Of a stretch of 64,000 bases of DNA, positions 54,550 to 63,121 are shown piece after piece. This DNA comes from Pelagibacterium halotolerans B2 (GTDB lineage: Bacteria > Pseudomonadota > Alphaproteobacteria > Rhizobiales > Devosiaceae): positions 3,433,001-3,497,000 of the forward strand of contig NC_016078.1 of assembly GCF_000230555.1 (NCBI RefSeq), written 5' to 3'. The position numbers and the translations under genes were made by a program. The notes beneath the pieces are model-generated. The model worked only from the letters and a program-made list of their open reading frames with translations, searched no databases and had not been told where the DNA came from. The first letter of the stretch is position 1. Each line of letters starts with the position of its first letter.

Positions 54550-56829
54550 TTAAGTGCAAGCCCTCACCATTTTCTTGTAGTGATCCTTCCCGACCTCTTT
54601 AATGAAGTTGATACCCGCATCAGCCGCGCGGATAGCTTCTTCGAGCGTAAGGTCTGGCAGGGTGCCAAGCCCTTCAATAGTTCCGTGAGATTCGATTTGA
54701 ACGAGGCGTTCGAGAGCGCGAACGTCGATCTTATCTTTCACTGCCTCGTGATGGTCCATGAGTGCGCCAGCGAAGTTGGATTGTCCTGGAGAACAGAAGG
54801 TAGCAAACATCTCTAGGAGCTTGCGGGTTGCGTTCGGAAGTAGGAAAACGTATTCGGTTGCCTTATCTTGCGCCGCCTTCTGCACCATCATGAAAAGGTA
54901 GTGATACTCACTGTCATATTTCACCAGCAGCTCGTGCATGGGTGTGAGCGAGGTGATGCGGTCGTTCCCTTCTCCCGAGCTCCGACAATCAAGCGATAGG
55001 AGCGCCGTCACCTTTTTGGATTCATACCGTCTCTGAAAGTTTTGAAACTCACGCTTCACCATGTTCATGAAGCTTGTATTGTGGGTGAGAACGATAACCT
55101 GAGCGCACTTCTTGGTCATGCGGATCATCAAGCTGTAGGCATAGGTCCGAGCTGCGGTATCGAGGCTCGATATCGGGTCATCAATGACCAGCACCAAGTC
55201 TTCAGCTTTGCGCCCCTCAGCGGCTAGTTGGGTCAAGAAATAGCAGAAGGAAACAGCCGTACGCTCCCCTTCGCTCAGCTCTGTCGCAGGGCTGCCATTC
55301 TGTCGAAAAATTTTGTATCCGCCACTTTCTGCAACAAGACGAAGTTCTTTGTGTCCAAGGTAGGCCCAGATGAGTTCGTTCATCCTATCTGCGCCGACGC
55401 CATGATCCTGCAAATCGTTGCGAAGTGCCAACTGCCGGTCAGCAAGATATTTCTCTTCCTTTTGCGCGGCTGTCTGGTCGGTCTCAGCATCTTCGGCAGC
55501 CTTCTGTAGGCGGTTCCACTCGTTTTGGTTGGTAGCCAAGACGTGGGCTTCGATCTTCGTGAATGCGTCTTTTTGCATTGCCGCAAAGCTAGCAAAGACA
55601 TCATTGTGCTTCCGCAAGGTCGCCGCTAAGGCTGCCTCTATGGTCGCGTACTCTGTGAGCCAGTTGCCAAGGTCAAAGATTGAAAGCTCCCCCGCAACCA
55701 CGATTTCATTGGTGGGGTTTGCAACTCTCGCTTCTAAGCCTTTGAGAACTTCTCCGACGCATACACCGAGCCGCTCGATGGCCGATTCCATAGACGCCCG
55801 GCTTATGGCGAAAGCTTCACGTTCCGCTGCGATAATCTCCACTTCTTTGGGGGTGGAGCGATAGAGCTCTCTTAAATCCTGTTGGTATCCTCGTCCGTGC
55901 TTCACGGCCTCTTCCAAGGATCTCAGTGCTTCGGCCCACGACTTGTCGAACAAAACTCGGAGCTGAGCTCTGCGATCCTCCGAAAAAGGGTTGCCGCAAA
56001 GAAGGCAGTCCGACACGCTGTGCTCATCATGGTAGTGGAGCCCTTCCTCTACCCACCGAAGAGCATCCGAATGCGCTTCAAACTCGTTCAGTGCGATTGT
56101 GGAGACGCTCTGCGTGAGAAGCGACTGGCTGGCCTTGAACCAATCGGCCAGCCCTTCCGGAATGCTCGGGGAAAAGCTGAGACTTGGGAGCGGTTCACGT
56201 TGATTAAGCAGCCCCTGGTGCGTATTGAGTTTATCTTCGGACAGCTTTTGCTCCATGCCGAAGGATGCTTTCGAATAGTGCGCCTGAATCTTTCGCGCGT
56301 CGTAAGACTGTGTGTAGCTGCTTGAAGACGCCAACTCGCGGATATTGCGCGCAACTCGCGTCTTAAAGTCTGACAATGCCTTGTCAGCTTTGGTCTTCGA
56401 GTTCTCCTGAGCCTTGGTCTTATGTTTCGCGGCCGATAGCTTCGGTGCTATTTCATCATACTCCTTGCGAGCATCGACCTTCTTTTCGCTCAGGTACGCA
56501 ATCCCCTTCGTGTTACTGGCATCCCACTCGAAATTTCTGGACACGAAGTCTGTATTGAAAACCAGAAGATTATTCCCGAATGGGTTTGAAATAGGGTCAT
56601 GCGTAACAGTAGCTCCGTCTGACGTCTCGATTTTAAAAGTGGTTGCCTTTGGCAACCGGTCTTCTAAATTGCCTCGCTCTATCGAAGAAAACACCCTCGA
56701 TAAGGTAGTCTTGCCGGAACCATTGAACCCGTAGATCAAGGTGCGGGGAGCCAATTGCAGATCGCCTGAGGCGCAAAATTCTTTCCAGACTCCCGCTTGT
56801 TTCAACTCCGAAAGCCTCTGGATTATCAT
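54550..56829 (-). CDS. AAA family ATPase, RloC/PrrC-like, with zinc-hook-like CxxC
   Basis: 759 aa. ABC/SMC-type ATPase of the AAA_13 group: Walker A YGFNGSGKTTL at 33-43, signature TELSEGERTAVSF at 516-527, Walker B LVLVIDDPISSLD at 545-555 and H583 in VIVLTHNTSF. A coiled-coil middle (about 115-300 and 400-475) is interrupted by SDCLLCGNPF at 273-282, a CxxC like the zinc hook of RloC. The C-terminus (VKYDSEYHYLFMMVQKA) is typical of the group; PrrC and RloC are anticodon nucleases that answer phage infection or DNA damage, but the nuclease triad could not be assigned. Less GC-rich than neighbours. Start at the second in-frame ATG. Confidence 0.75.
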   Translation of the reverse strand: MIIQRLSELKQAGVWKEFCASGDLQLAPRTLIYGFNGSGKTTLSRVFSSIERGNLEDRLPKATTFKIETSDGATVTHDPISNPFGNNLLVFNTDFVSRNFEWDASNTKGIAYLSEKKVDARKEYDEIAPKLSAAKHKTKAQENSKTKADKALSDFKTRVARNIRELASSSSYTQSYDARKIQAHYSKASFGMEQKLSEDKLNTHQGLLNQREPLPSLSFSPSIPEGLADWFKASQSLLTQSVSTIALNEFEAHSDALRWVEEGLHYHDEHSVSDCLLCGNPFSEDRRAQLRVLFDKSWAEALRSLEEAVKHGRGYQQDLRELYRSTPKEVEIIAAEREAFAISRASMESAIERLGVCVGEVLKGLEARVANPTNEIVVAGELSIFDLGNWLTEYATIEAALAATLRKHNDVFASFAAMQKDAFTKIEAHVLATNQNEWNRLQKAAEDAETDQTAAQKEEKYLADRQLALRNDLQDHGVGADRMNELIWAYLGHKELRLVAESGGYKIFRQNGSPATELSEGERTAVSFCYFLTQLAAEGRKAEDLVLVIDDPISSLDTAARTYAYSLMIRMTKKCAQVIVLTHNTSFMNMVKREFQNFQRRYESKKVTALLSLDCRSSGEGNDRITSLTPMHELLVKYDSEYHYLFMMVQKAAQDKATEYVFLLPNATRKLLEMFATFCSPGQSNFAGALMDHHEAVKDKIDVRALERLVQIESHGTIEGLGTLPDLTLEEAIRAADAGINFIKEVGKDHYKKMVRACT

Positions 56830-56945
56830 CCCCCGTGCCCCCACGCCAGAATTACACCAGTTTTGCGTCCAGCGTACTTGTACCAATAAAGACTAGCAAC
56901 TATCGAAGGCACGCTGGGGCAATGAAAATTGCAGCGGGTCGGCGG

Positions 56946-57545
56946 CTAGGCCGGCCATTCGATTAAGGCCAAGGTCCGAAGATTTCGCCGCATTTCTTTA
57001 CGCTGCGCAAAATTCAGGCGTCGGAAAGCCCAACCAAATTCAAGAATCTCCCCGATGATGCGCGCGATCAGCTTCGTAATCTCAGGAATTCCTGACACCT
57101 CAATCGACCAACCCATCGGCTCGAAATGCGCGAATTGATTCCGGATATTCTTGTGAAAGCGGCGCAACCAATTCAGCTCGGACTCGCTGATCGCAACACC
57201 GGCAGCGTTGCTGCAATCCCCCGCCGAACGAGGTTTTCTCACGGCTGTAAGCAGGTCTGGAAGCCCCATCAAATGGGTCTTGGGCGGTTTTGCGTTCGGA
57301 TTTGTGCGGGAGTCCTCAAAATGGGCCAGCCATTCGCTCGCATTGCTCTCAGTGACAGCACCCACCGGTGCCGCAGTCGTAGTAAGATGGCATACGCACG
57401 CGCCTTGTAGCGCTGAATGCAATGCCATCACCACCCACTTCCATGCTTGGGGATCCTCGCCCACAAACTGAGCGGCGCGTATAACGTGGCGGATCGATCC
57501 CGCTACATCCTTCGTCTCATTCGTCTGAATCCAACTGTCCACCAT
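56946..57545 (-). CDS. HEPN-like protein of unknown function
   Basis: 199 aa. AWKWVVMALHSALQGACVCH near residue 35 and WLRRFHKNIRNQFAHFEPMG near residue 140. RNQFAH fits the R-x4-H motif of HEPN domains, many of which are RNases or nucleotide-modifying toxins. An ATG at 57545 with GAGGGG upstream is preferred over a TTG 14 codons earlier. It lies 116 bp upstream of the RloC/PrrC-like ATPase on the same strand and shares its less GC-rich composition, so the two probably arrived together. The assignment to HEPN is by motif only. Confidence 0.5.
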   Translation of the reverse strand: MVDSWIQTNETKDVAGSIRHVIRAAQFVGEDPQAWKWVVMALHSALQGACVCHLTTTAAPVGAVTESNASEWLAHFEDSRTNPNAKPPKTHLMGLPDLLTAVRKPRSAGDCSNAAGVAISESELNWLRRFHKNIRNQFAHFEPMGWSIEVSGIPEITKLIARIIGEILEFGWAFRRLNFAQRKEMRRNLRTLALIEWPA

Positions 57546-57709
57546 CGGCCCCTCGTCGTCGTATCGCTTGCGGTGAGCATAGACCAACCGGTGGTGATAC
57601 GAACATATGGCCGCTTTTGGCAGTCGGGCTAGCGGCGTCTAATGACCGCAATGGCGTCGCAAGCTCCCTCCACCTTGACGTCCCGCCAATCCGCCACACA
57701 TAAAGTTAC

Positions 57710-57931
57710 ATGAAAACCCCCAACCCCACAGCCCCCGCTTTCGGCGCCGGCCACGCCAGCACTTATGCCGCGGGCACGCCGCGCACGGTGCCCGGTTTCG
57801 ATGGCCTGCACGCCATGACATCCCAGCTTCTGGCCGAGCGCGTGAAAGAGGATGGGAAAATTCTCGTACTCGGGGCCGGGGGTGGGCTGGCACGCGCCCG
57901 CATTAGCGTGTCTTCAGCGGCAGACTGGTGA
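57710..57931 (+). pseudogene. Truncated class I SAM-dependent methyltransferase
   Basis: Residues 1-60 match the N-terminus of a small methyltransferase family: APAFGAGHASTYAAGTPRTV, GFDGLHAMTSQLLAERV, and SAM motif I ILVLGAGGGL. Right after motif I (57889) homology stops and the frame runs into unrelated sequence and a stop. The remaining three quarters of the enzyme are missing, so it is a broken gene, probably cut by the rearrangements that also scattered repeats over 57932-58434. Confidence 0.6.
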
Positions 57932-57976
57932 GGCCTTCCACTTAGTCAGGCTAAAGCCGCCGACAACCACTCTCTC

Positions 57977-58013
57977 CATCGCTGTCCCGGACCTGATCCG
58001 GGACCCAGCAGCC
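57977..58013. repeat. GTCATCCCGG-type intergenic repeat, copy 8
   Basis: CATCGCTGTCCCGGACCTGA, TCCGGGACCCAGCAGCC, followed by CACCGGGGCAGCGATGG (about 58063). Confidence 0.72.
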
Positions 58014-58089
58014 TTGCCGGGCCACCGGCGTTTGCGGAAGGGCACATGGGCCCCGGTTGTCACCGGGGCAGCGATGGTGGGCGGGACAG

Positions 58090-58215
58090 TCAGAGCGTGT
58101 CCAGCAAACGCATGTCCTCGACGCGATCGGGGATGGAAACGGTTTTGCGGTTCGGACACGCGACAAAACAAGGGTTTAGAGCCGAGGATTTGAGTCAATC
58201 AAATCCTGAACGGCT
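58090..58215. repeat. CGCGACAAAACA-type repeat, copy 6
   Basis: CAGAGCGTGTCCAGCAAACG, ATGGAAACGGTTTTGCGGTT, CGGACACGCGACAAAACAAG, then GAGGATTTGAGTCAATCAAA and a hairpin ending CGGCTCTGAG. Longest copy of the family. Confidence 0.72.
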
Positions 58216-58338
58216 CTGAGTGCGGCAAGGACACGGTTCGTCCGGCTGACCCGTCAATCCGTCGCACTTGCCCTCCTCAACAGAAATGATACTCCCGCAC
58301 CGCTTGCAAAACCTGCACTGCAGGGCACCTAACCCCAC

Positions 58339-58369
58339 CGTCATCCTCGGGCTCGACCCGGGGATCCGC
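58339..58369. repeat. GTCATCCCGG-type intergenic repeat, copy 9
   Basis: CGTCATCCTCGGGCTCGACC, CGGGGATCCGC. With the two repeats before it, this explains most of the 503-bp gap after the methyltransferase fragment. Confidence 0.7.
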
Positions 58370-58434
58370 CGGGCCGCCACACCCCCAACAGAGGTGATGC
58401 CCCCAGCCTCGGCGCGAACAAACCCCCTCAGCCC

Positions 58435-59535
58435 TCACGCCACCTTGCGCGCCGCCTGATCCGCCCCAAACGCCCGCCCGAACCGGTTGCCAAGGAACGC
58501 ACTAAGGTCGATCTCTTCCTGCGCCACGAACCCCTTTTGCGCCAGATCGCCCGCTGCCAGCATGTCGAGCACCGTCAGGATGCCCGCAGCCGTCGTGATC
58601 TGGATGGCCGAGCGTTCCTTGTTGCCCACAAAGCCCGAAAGCACGGTGCGCTCGAAAATCTCATGCGCCGGTTTGCCGTCCTTCATGCCCGTCACATCGA
58701 CCCGGATCACCACCATGTCTTGCTTGGTCGTGGTCAGCGCATGCCGGAAAATGTCCAGCGCCAGATCGCGCCGGTCCTTAAGGTTCAGATCGTTGAGCAG
58801 CAGCTTCATGATCCGCGCATGGCCGGGATAGCGGATGGTGCGATAGTTGAGGCTCTTGACCTTGCCCAAGAGCTTTTCGGGGGTCGAGCCCAGCCCGCCC
58901 GACGTGTTGAACGCTTCGTAAGCCACCCCGTCGATGGTCAAGTCCTCGATGTCCTCGAGCGGCGCGATTTCCGCCATCTTCCCATCGACAATCGCCTCGC
59001 ACGGCTCGCAATATTCGTTGATCACCCCCTCGGGCGACCAGGTCAGCGCGTAATTGAGCACATTGGTGGGAAACTGCGGCAGCGCCCCCACCTTCATCGC
59101 CACGCTGTCCAGCGTATCGAACTGTTTGGCCAGACTCATCGCGGCAATGGCGATGAACCCCGGCGCCAGCCCGCATTGGGGGATGAACGCGGTCTGCGCC
59201 TTGCCCGCGATCTCTTTCACCCGCCGCGTCGATTTCACATCCTCGGTCAGATCGAGATAATGGACCTTCGCCGCCGCCGCCGCTTCGGCGATCCGCGTGG
59301 TCAGCGAGTAGGGCGCCGCAGACAAAACGGCAAATTTACCCGAAAGGATTGTTTCCAGCTCCCCCGGCTCGGCCACTTCGCAGCGCGCCGTTCTCACCTT
59401 CGTGTCCGTGTCGAGCGCGGCCAGCGCTTCGGCCGATCGGTCCACCACCGTCACCGCGAAATCGCCGCTCTGGCTGGCCATGTCCGCGATGGTCGCACCG
59501 ATCCGTCCGGCGCCGATAACCACGATCTCTTTCAT
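58435..59535 (-). CDS. Saccharopine dehydrogenase family protein
   Basis: 366 aa. Rossmann start EIVVIGAGRIGATIADMASQ, SAAPYSLTTRIAEAAAAAKV, HYLDLTEDV, FIPQCGLAPGFIAIAAM and ALTWSPEGVINEYCEP match bacterial saccharopine reductase/lysine 6-dehydrogenase-like proteins. Likely amino-acid catabolism, perhaps lysine. Divergent from an Lrp/AsnC regulator that probably controls it. ATG at 59535 aligns with the Rossmann start. Confidence 0.88.
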   Translation of the reverse strand: MKEIVVIGAGRIGATIADMASQSGDFAVTVVDRSAEALAALDTDTKVRTARCEVAEPGELETILSGKFAVLSAAPYSLTTRIAEAAAAAKVHYLDLTEDVKSTRRVKEIAGKAQTAFIPQCGLAPGFIAIAAMSLAKQFDTLDSVAMKVGALPQFPTNVLNYALTWSPEGVINEYCEPCEAIVDGKMAEIAPLEDIEDLTIDGVAYEAFNTSGGLGSTPEKLLGKVKSLNYRTIRYPGHARIMKLLLNDLNLKDRRDLALDIFRHALTTTKQDMVVIRVDVTGMKDGKPAHEIFERTVLSGFVGNKERSAIQITTAAGILTVLDMLAAGDLAQKGFVAQEEIDLSAFLGNRFGRAFGADQAARKVA

Positions 59536-59687
59536 CCCAAAACCCCTCTTGGCCAAAGATCACAAATGTTGTGGCACCGAACGCTCAACTCCATAGCTTT
59601 TGGCGCCATTGTTGCCCATGATGCCACGGAGTTCCGTTGATTTGCAGGCTCCAATCAGGCACAATCGCGACTTAAAATGCGCAAATA

Positions 59688-59724
59688 GACGAAAATTTAC
59701 GCCATAATGACGAAAATTAACGCC
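59688..59724 (+). promoter_or_regulatory. Direct repeat at the start of the Lrp/AsnC gene
   Basis: GACGAAAATTTACGCC (59688-59703) and GACGAAAATTAACGCC (59709-59724), 21 bp apart. The second begins on the last base of the ATG. AT-rich cores of this type suit Lrp binding, suggesting autoregulation. Confidence 0.45.
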
Positions 59725-60138
59725 GACCGCCAACTGATCGCCCTGCTGCGCCAGAACGCCCGCATGCCGGTCGCCGAGATCGCGAGAAAGCTAGGAATTT
59801 CAAGGAGTACGGCCCAGTCGCGCCTCGAAAAGCTCGAGCGCAACGGCACCATTGCCGGCTATGTGGTAAAGCTGTCCTACGACTATCTCGCCGGCCAGAT
59901 CCGCGCCCATCTGATGGTCACGGTCTCGCCCAAGCTCGCGCCTAAGGTCTTCAGATTCCTCGATGATTTGATAGAGGTCCGCACCGTCCACTCGGTCTCG
60001 GGCAGTTTCGACATGATCGTCATCGTCGAAGCCCCCTCCGTCGCCGAACTCGACTCCGTCATCGACAAAATCGGCGCGCTCGACGGAGTCGAGCGCACCA
60101 TGTCTTCAATCATTCTATCGACGCGGATAGAGCGCTAA
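59707..60138 (+). CDS. Lrp/AsnC family transcriptional regulator
   Basis: 143 aa. N-terminal helix-turn-helix (LIALLRQNARMPVAEIARKL, GISRSTAQSRLEKLERNGTI), then the RAM ligand domain (VRTVHSVSGSFDMIVIVEAP, ALDGVERTMSSIILSTRIER). Divergent from the saccharopine-dehydrogenase-like gene and likely its amino-acid-responsive regulator. Confidence 0.93.
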   Translation: MTKINADRQLIALLRQNARMPVAEIARKLGISRSTAQSRLEKLERNGTIAGYVVKLSYDYLAGQIRAHLMVTVSPKLAPKVFRFLDDLIEVRTVHSVSGSFDMIVIVEAPSVAELDSVIDKIGALDGVERTMSSIILSTRIER

Positions 60139-60143
60139 GTCTT

Positions 60144-60938
60144 TTATTTTCCTTGGAATTCTGCAACCGTATCCGCTGCAATCTGCTGCAGAAACGCTGC
60201 TGTTTCGGCGTCCAGCCGGCCGAAATAATCATATTCCAGCCCCACCGGCGAAGCGTCATAAAGCGTCGCATACGTCGTCGCCGCCGCCAGATACGAGCCT
60301 GCCAGGCTGGGGTGGCTGTGGTCGAATTCCATATGCAGTTCCAGATCGGGCCGCTCCTCATACGCCCCGGCAAATGCCAGCCCGACGGGAATGACCAGCG
60401 CCCCCACTTCCGCACCGACTTCAGTATAGACCCTCGCCAGGTTCGCCGTCATTTCCGGGTCATAGCTGTTGTGCCCTTCGGCATAGGCGTGGCTCATGTA
60501 AAGCACTGTTTGAGCACCACTTTCATCGATCAGCGCATCCGCCGCCACAACCGCGTCGCGGAAGCGGGCGGTACGCGATTCCGAATTGGCTGCGGCGCTA
60601 TGCCCCTGCAGGATAACTGCGTCGAACGGGGTGTCGTAGCCGATGGCGTCGGGGGTCAGGTAGTGCTCAAAGGGATGCATGTCCAGCGAGCCGCCCGAAA
60701 TGGTTATAGAGCGATAGGCAAGATCATCGATCCCTTCGCCCTCCCCAACCATCCGGCTCGTATGGTTGTGCAGACTGTCATTGTAATAGAAGTACGAATT
60801 GCCCACGAACAGGACTTGCCTTGGGGCATCCAGCCCGACGTCGCCAGCGCCGGGCTGTGGCCCGACATCCTGGGCGAAAGCTGACGTCGAGGCGAGCAGA
60901 ACCATGGCTCCAACAAGGGAGCGGGTAGCGATAGTCAT
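60144..60938 (-). CDS. Secreted SGNH-fold hydrolase
   Basis: 264 aa. Signal peptide (about 1-22, ending SAFAQ). VLFVGNSYFYYNDSLHNH carries the block I Ser (GNS), ISGGSL a possible block II Gly, and MEFDHSHPSLAGSYLAAA the block V Asp/His pair. Substrate (ester or polysaccharide acyl group) unknown. ATG at 60938 has GGAGG eight bases upstream. Convergent with the Lrp gene, 5 bp between stops. The 263-bp gap to ugpC holds no recognised site. Confidence 0.75.
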   Translation of the reverse strand: MTIATRSLVGAMVLLASTSAFAQDVGPQPGAGDVGLDAPRQVLFVGNSYFYYNDSLHNHTSRMVGEGEGIDDLAYRSITISGGSLDMHPFEHYLTPDAIGYDTPFDAVILQGHSAAANSESRTARFRDAVVAADALIDESGAQTVLYMSHAYAEGHNSYDPEMTANLARVYTEVGAEVGALVIPVGLAFAGAYEERPDLELHMEFDHSHPSLAGSYLAAATTYATLYDASPVGLEYDYFGRLDAETAAFLQQIAADTVAEFQGK

Positions 60939-61201
60939 TTGATTTTCCTCCATATTCCAATCCCCTGTGTACTGAGAGGCCACACAGGGATGGAGGTTGA
61001 TGGCTAACCTTGCGATGGGGTGGCGGCAAGCGCCAGGGGACGAAATCGGTCACCTTTTGTTGCATAGGGTGCGCCCAATGGGTGGAAAGCGAAACATTTC
61101 CGCTTCCCGCATGTATGTCATCCCACCCAATGGCGCGCGATGCGGCTTCCCGGTCGGAAGTCGACTGACGCGCCGAGGGCGTCTGGCCCCGGCCGTCGGC
61201 G

Positions 61202-62254
61202 TTATCGCGTGATTTTTCGCCCCGTTGCCGCATCGAAGCAATGCAGGGCCGAATGTTGGATATAAAGCGAGAGTTTGTCGTCATGCTCTCCGGGATGAAT
61301 GCCCTGCGTGCGCAGCACCAACTCCTTGTCGATCCCCTCGGCGTGGGCATAGACAAGACTTTCCGAGCCGACAAGTTCGACCGCGTCCACGATGACCTCA
61401 AGGGTGAGGTGGGGCTGGCTCGGGGCGACGAGCGCTATGTCTTCAGGTCTGATGCCGATGGTCCCGCACTGCGAAGAAACGAACCCAGGAAGGTTTCCGG
61501 CGACGCGGCCAAGCGCATGAGGATCAAGCAGGTTCATGCCCGGGGACCCCATGAAGCCAGCGACGAATACCGACGCGGGGTTGGTGTAAATATCGAGCGG
61601 CTTTCCGACCTGTTCGATCTGACCGCCGTTCATCACCACAAGTTTGTCGGCAAGCGTCATGGCTTCGAGCTGATCGTGAGTTACATAGACCGATGTCGTG
61701 CCGAGCGTGCGCTGCAGCCTGCGGATTTCCACCCGCATCTGCCCGCGCAGCTTGGCATCGAGATTGGAAAGAGGCTCGTCGAAAAGAAAAGCCTTGGGCT
61801 TGCGTACGATGGCCCGGCCCATCGCAACACGCTGTCGCTGGCCACCCGAAAGCTGGCGGGGCTTGCGGTCGAGAAAGGCCTCGATTTCGAGGATGCGGGC
61901 CGCTTCATTGACCCGTTCATCGATTTCAGTTCTGGGCGTCTTACGGTTCTTTAAACCGTATTCGAGATTGCCGCGGACGCTCATATGGGGATAGAGCGCA
62001 TAATTCTGGAACACCATGGCGATGTCACGCTCGGCGGGTTCGAGCTTGTTGACCGTCTTGTCGCCGATTTTCACCTCGCCCGAGGTTATGGTTTCAAGGC
62101 CGGCGATCATGCGCAACAGAGTGGATTTCCCGCAGCCCGATGGCCCCACCAGAACCACGAGCTCACCATCATCGATCGTGAGATCAACGGTCTTGATGGC
62201 CTCCACATTGCCTGAATAGACCTTGCGCAGGCTGGAAATTTCAATGGCGGCCAT
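61202..62254 (-). CDS. ugpC: ABC transporter ATP-binding protein, UgpC-like
   Basis: 350 aa. Walker [22 protein letters not shown]-loop [14 protein letters not shown], signature [20 protein letters not shown], Walker [22 protein letters not shown]-loop [17 protein letters not shown], and a C-terminal TOBE domain. Energises uptake of glycerol-3-phosphate or sugars. 3 bp after ugpE. Sugar and glycerol-3-phosphate systems are hard to tell apart by the ATPase alone. Confidence 0.88.
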   Translation of the reverse strand: MAAIEISSLRKVYSGNVEAIKTVDLTIDDGELVVLVGPSGCGKSTLLRMIAGLETITSGEVKIGDKTVNKLEPAERDIAMVFQNYALYPHMSVRGNLEYGLKNRKTPRTEIDERVNEAARILEIEAFLDRKPRQLSGGQRQRVAMGRAIVRKPKAFLFDEPLSNLDAKLRGQMRVEIRRLQRTLGTTSVYVTHDQLEAMTLADKLVVMNGGQIEQVGKPLDIYTNPASVFVAGFMGSPGMNLLDPHALGRVAGNLPGFVSSQCGTIGIRPEDIALVAPSQPHLTLEVIVDAVELVGSESLVYAHAEGIDKELVLRTQGIHPGEHDDKLSLYIQHSALHCFDAATGRKITR

Positions 62255-62257
62255 AGC

Positions 62258-63106
62258 TTATTTCTCCGATTCGACCAGGCCTTTGACGAAAAGGCGCTGC
62301 ATAAAGAGGACCACGAGGACGGGCGGCAACATGGCAAGGATTACCGTCGCCATGACGAGGTTCCATTCGGGTTCGCGATCCGCCAGGGACAGCATCCGCT
62401 TGATCCCCATGACGATTGTGTAGAACTGTTCCTGCGTGGTGATGAGCAGCGGCCAGAGGTACTGAATCCAGCCATAGATGAACATGATGACGAACAGCGC
62501 CGCGATGTTGGTGATCGAGATGGGGATGAGTATGTCCTTGAAGAACTTCATCGGCCCCGCGCCATCGACGCGCGCGGCCTCCATCAATTCCTCGGGCACC
62601 GTCATGAAGAACTGGCGGAAAAGAAAGGTGGCCGTCGCCGAAGCGATAAGCGGCAGGGTCAGCCCGGCATAGGAGTTGAGCATGTCGAGATTGGCGACCA
62701 CTGCATAGGTCGGAATGATCCTCACCTCGACCGGTAGCATCAGCGTCACAAAGATGATCCAGAACGCCAGCGTCCGGAATGGAAAGCGGAAATAGACGAT
62801 GGCGAAGGCCGAGGTAATCGAGATCGCGATCTTGCCGACCGAAATGATCAGCGCCATCAAGAGCGAATTGCCCAGCATCAACCATACCGGCGGCGTCCCC
62901 GCTATCTGGTGTCCCTCGCCCAGCATTGTCGAATAGGACTGCACAAGATTATCTCCCGGCAGCAGTGGCATCACACCACGCACGAAGGCCGATGGCTCGT
63001 GGGTGGAGGCGATGAACGCGATATACACCGGGAATGCCACGATCAGCACACCCACGATCAGCACCAGATGGGTGAGAAAGTCGAGAAAAGGTCTGTTTTC
63101 AACCAC
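62258..63106 (-). CDS. ugpE: Carbohydrate ABC transporter permease, UgpE-like
   Basis: 282 aa. Six membrane helices; the EAA loop reads LMEAARVDGAGPMKFFKDIL. The start FLDFLTHLVLIVGVLIVAFP followed by VYIAFIASTH and the Met-Pro-Leu-rich TGTP-type periplasmic loop resemble UgpE. 15 bp after ugpA. Confidence 0.88.
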   Translation of the reverse strand: MVENRPFLDFLTHLVLIVGVLIVAFPVYIAFIASTHEPSAFVRGVMPLLPGDNLVQSYSTMLGEGHQIAGTPPVWLMLGNSLLMALIISVGKIAISITSAFAIVYFRFPFRTLAFWIIFVTLMLPVEVRIIPTYAVVANLDMLNSYAGLTLPLIASATATFLFRQFFMTVPEELMEAARVDGAGPMKFFKDILIPISITNIAALFVIMFIYGWIQYLWPLLITTQEQFYTIVMGIKRMLSLADREPEWNLVMATVILAMLPPVLVVLFMQRLFVKGLVESEK

Positions 63107-63121
63107 GGAACGGCGCTCCCT

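Noticed and set aside
60778..61401. Open frame of 207 codons spanning the SGNH hydrolase start and the ugpC end
   Set aside because: It overlaps two well-supported genes in another frame and has no domain.
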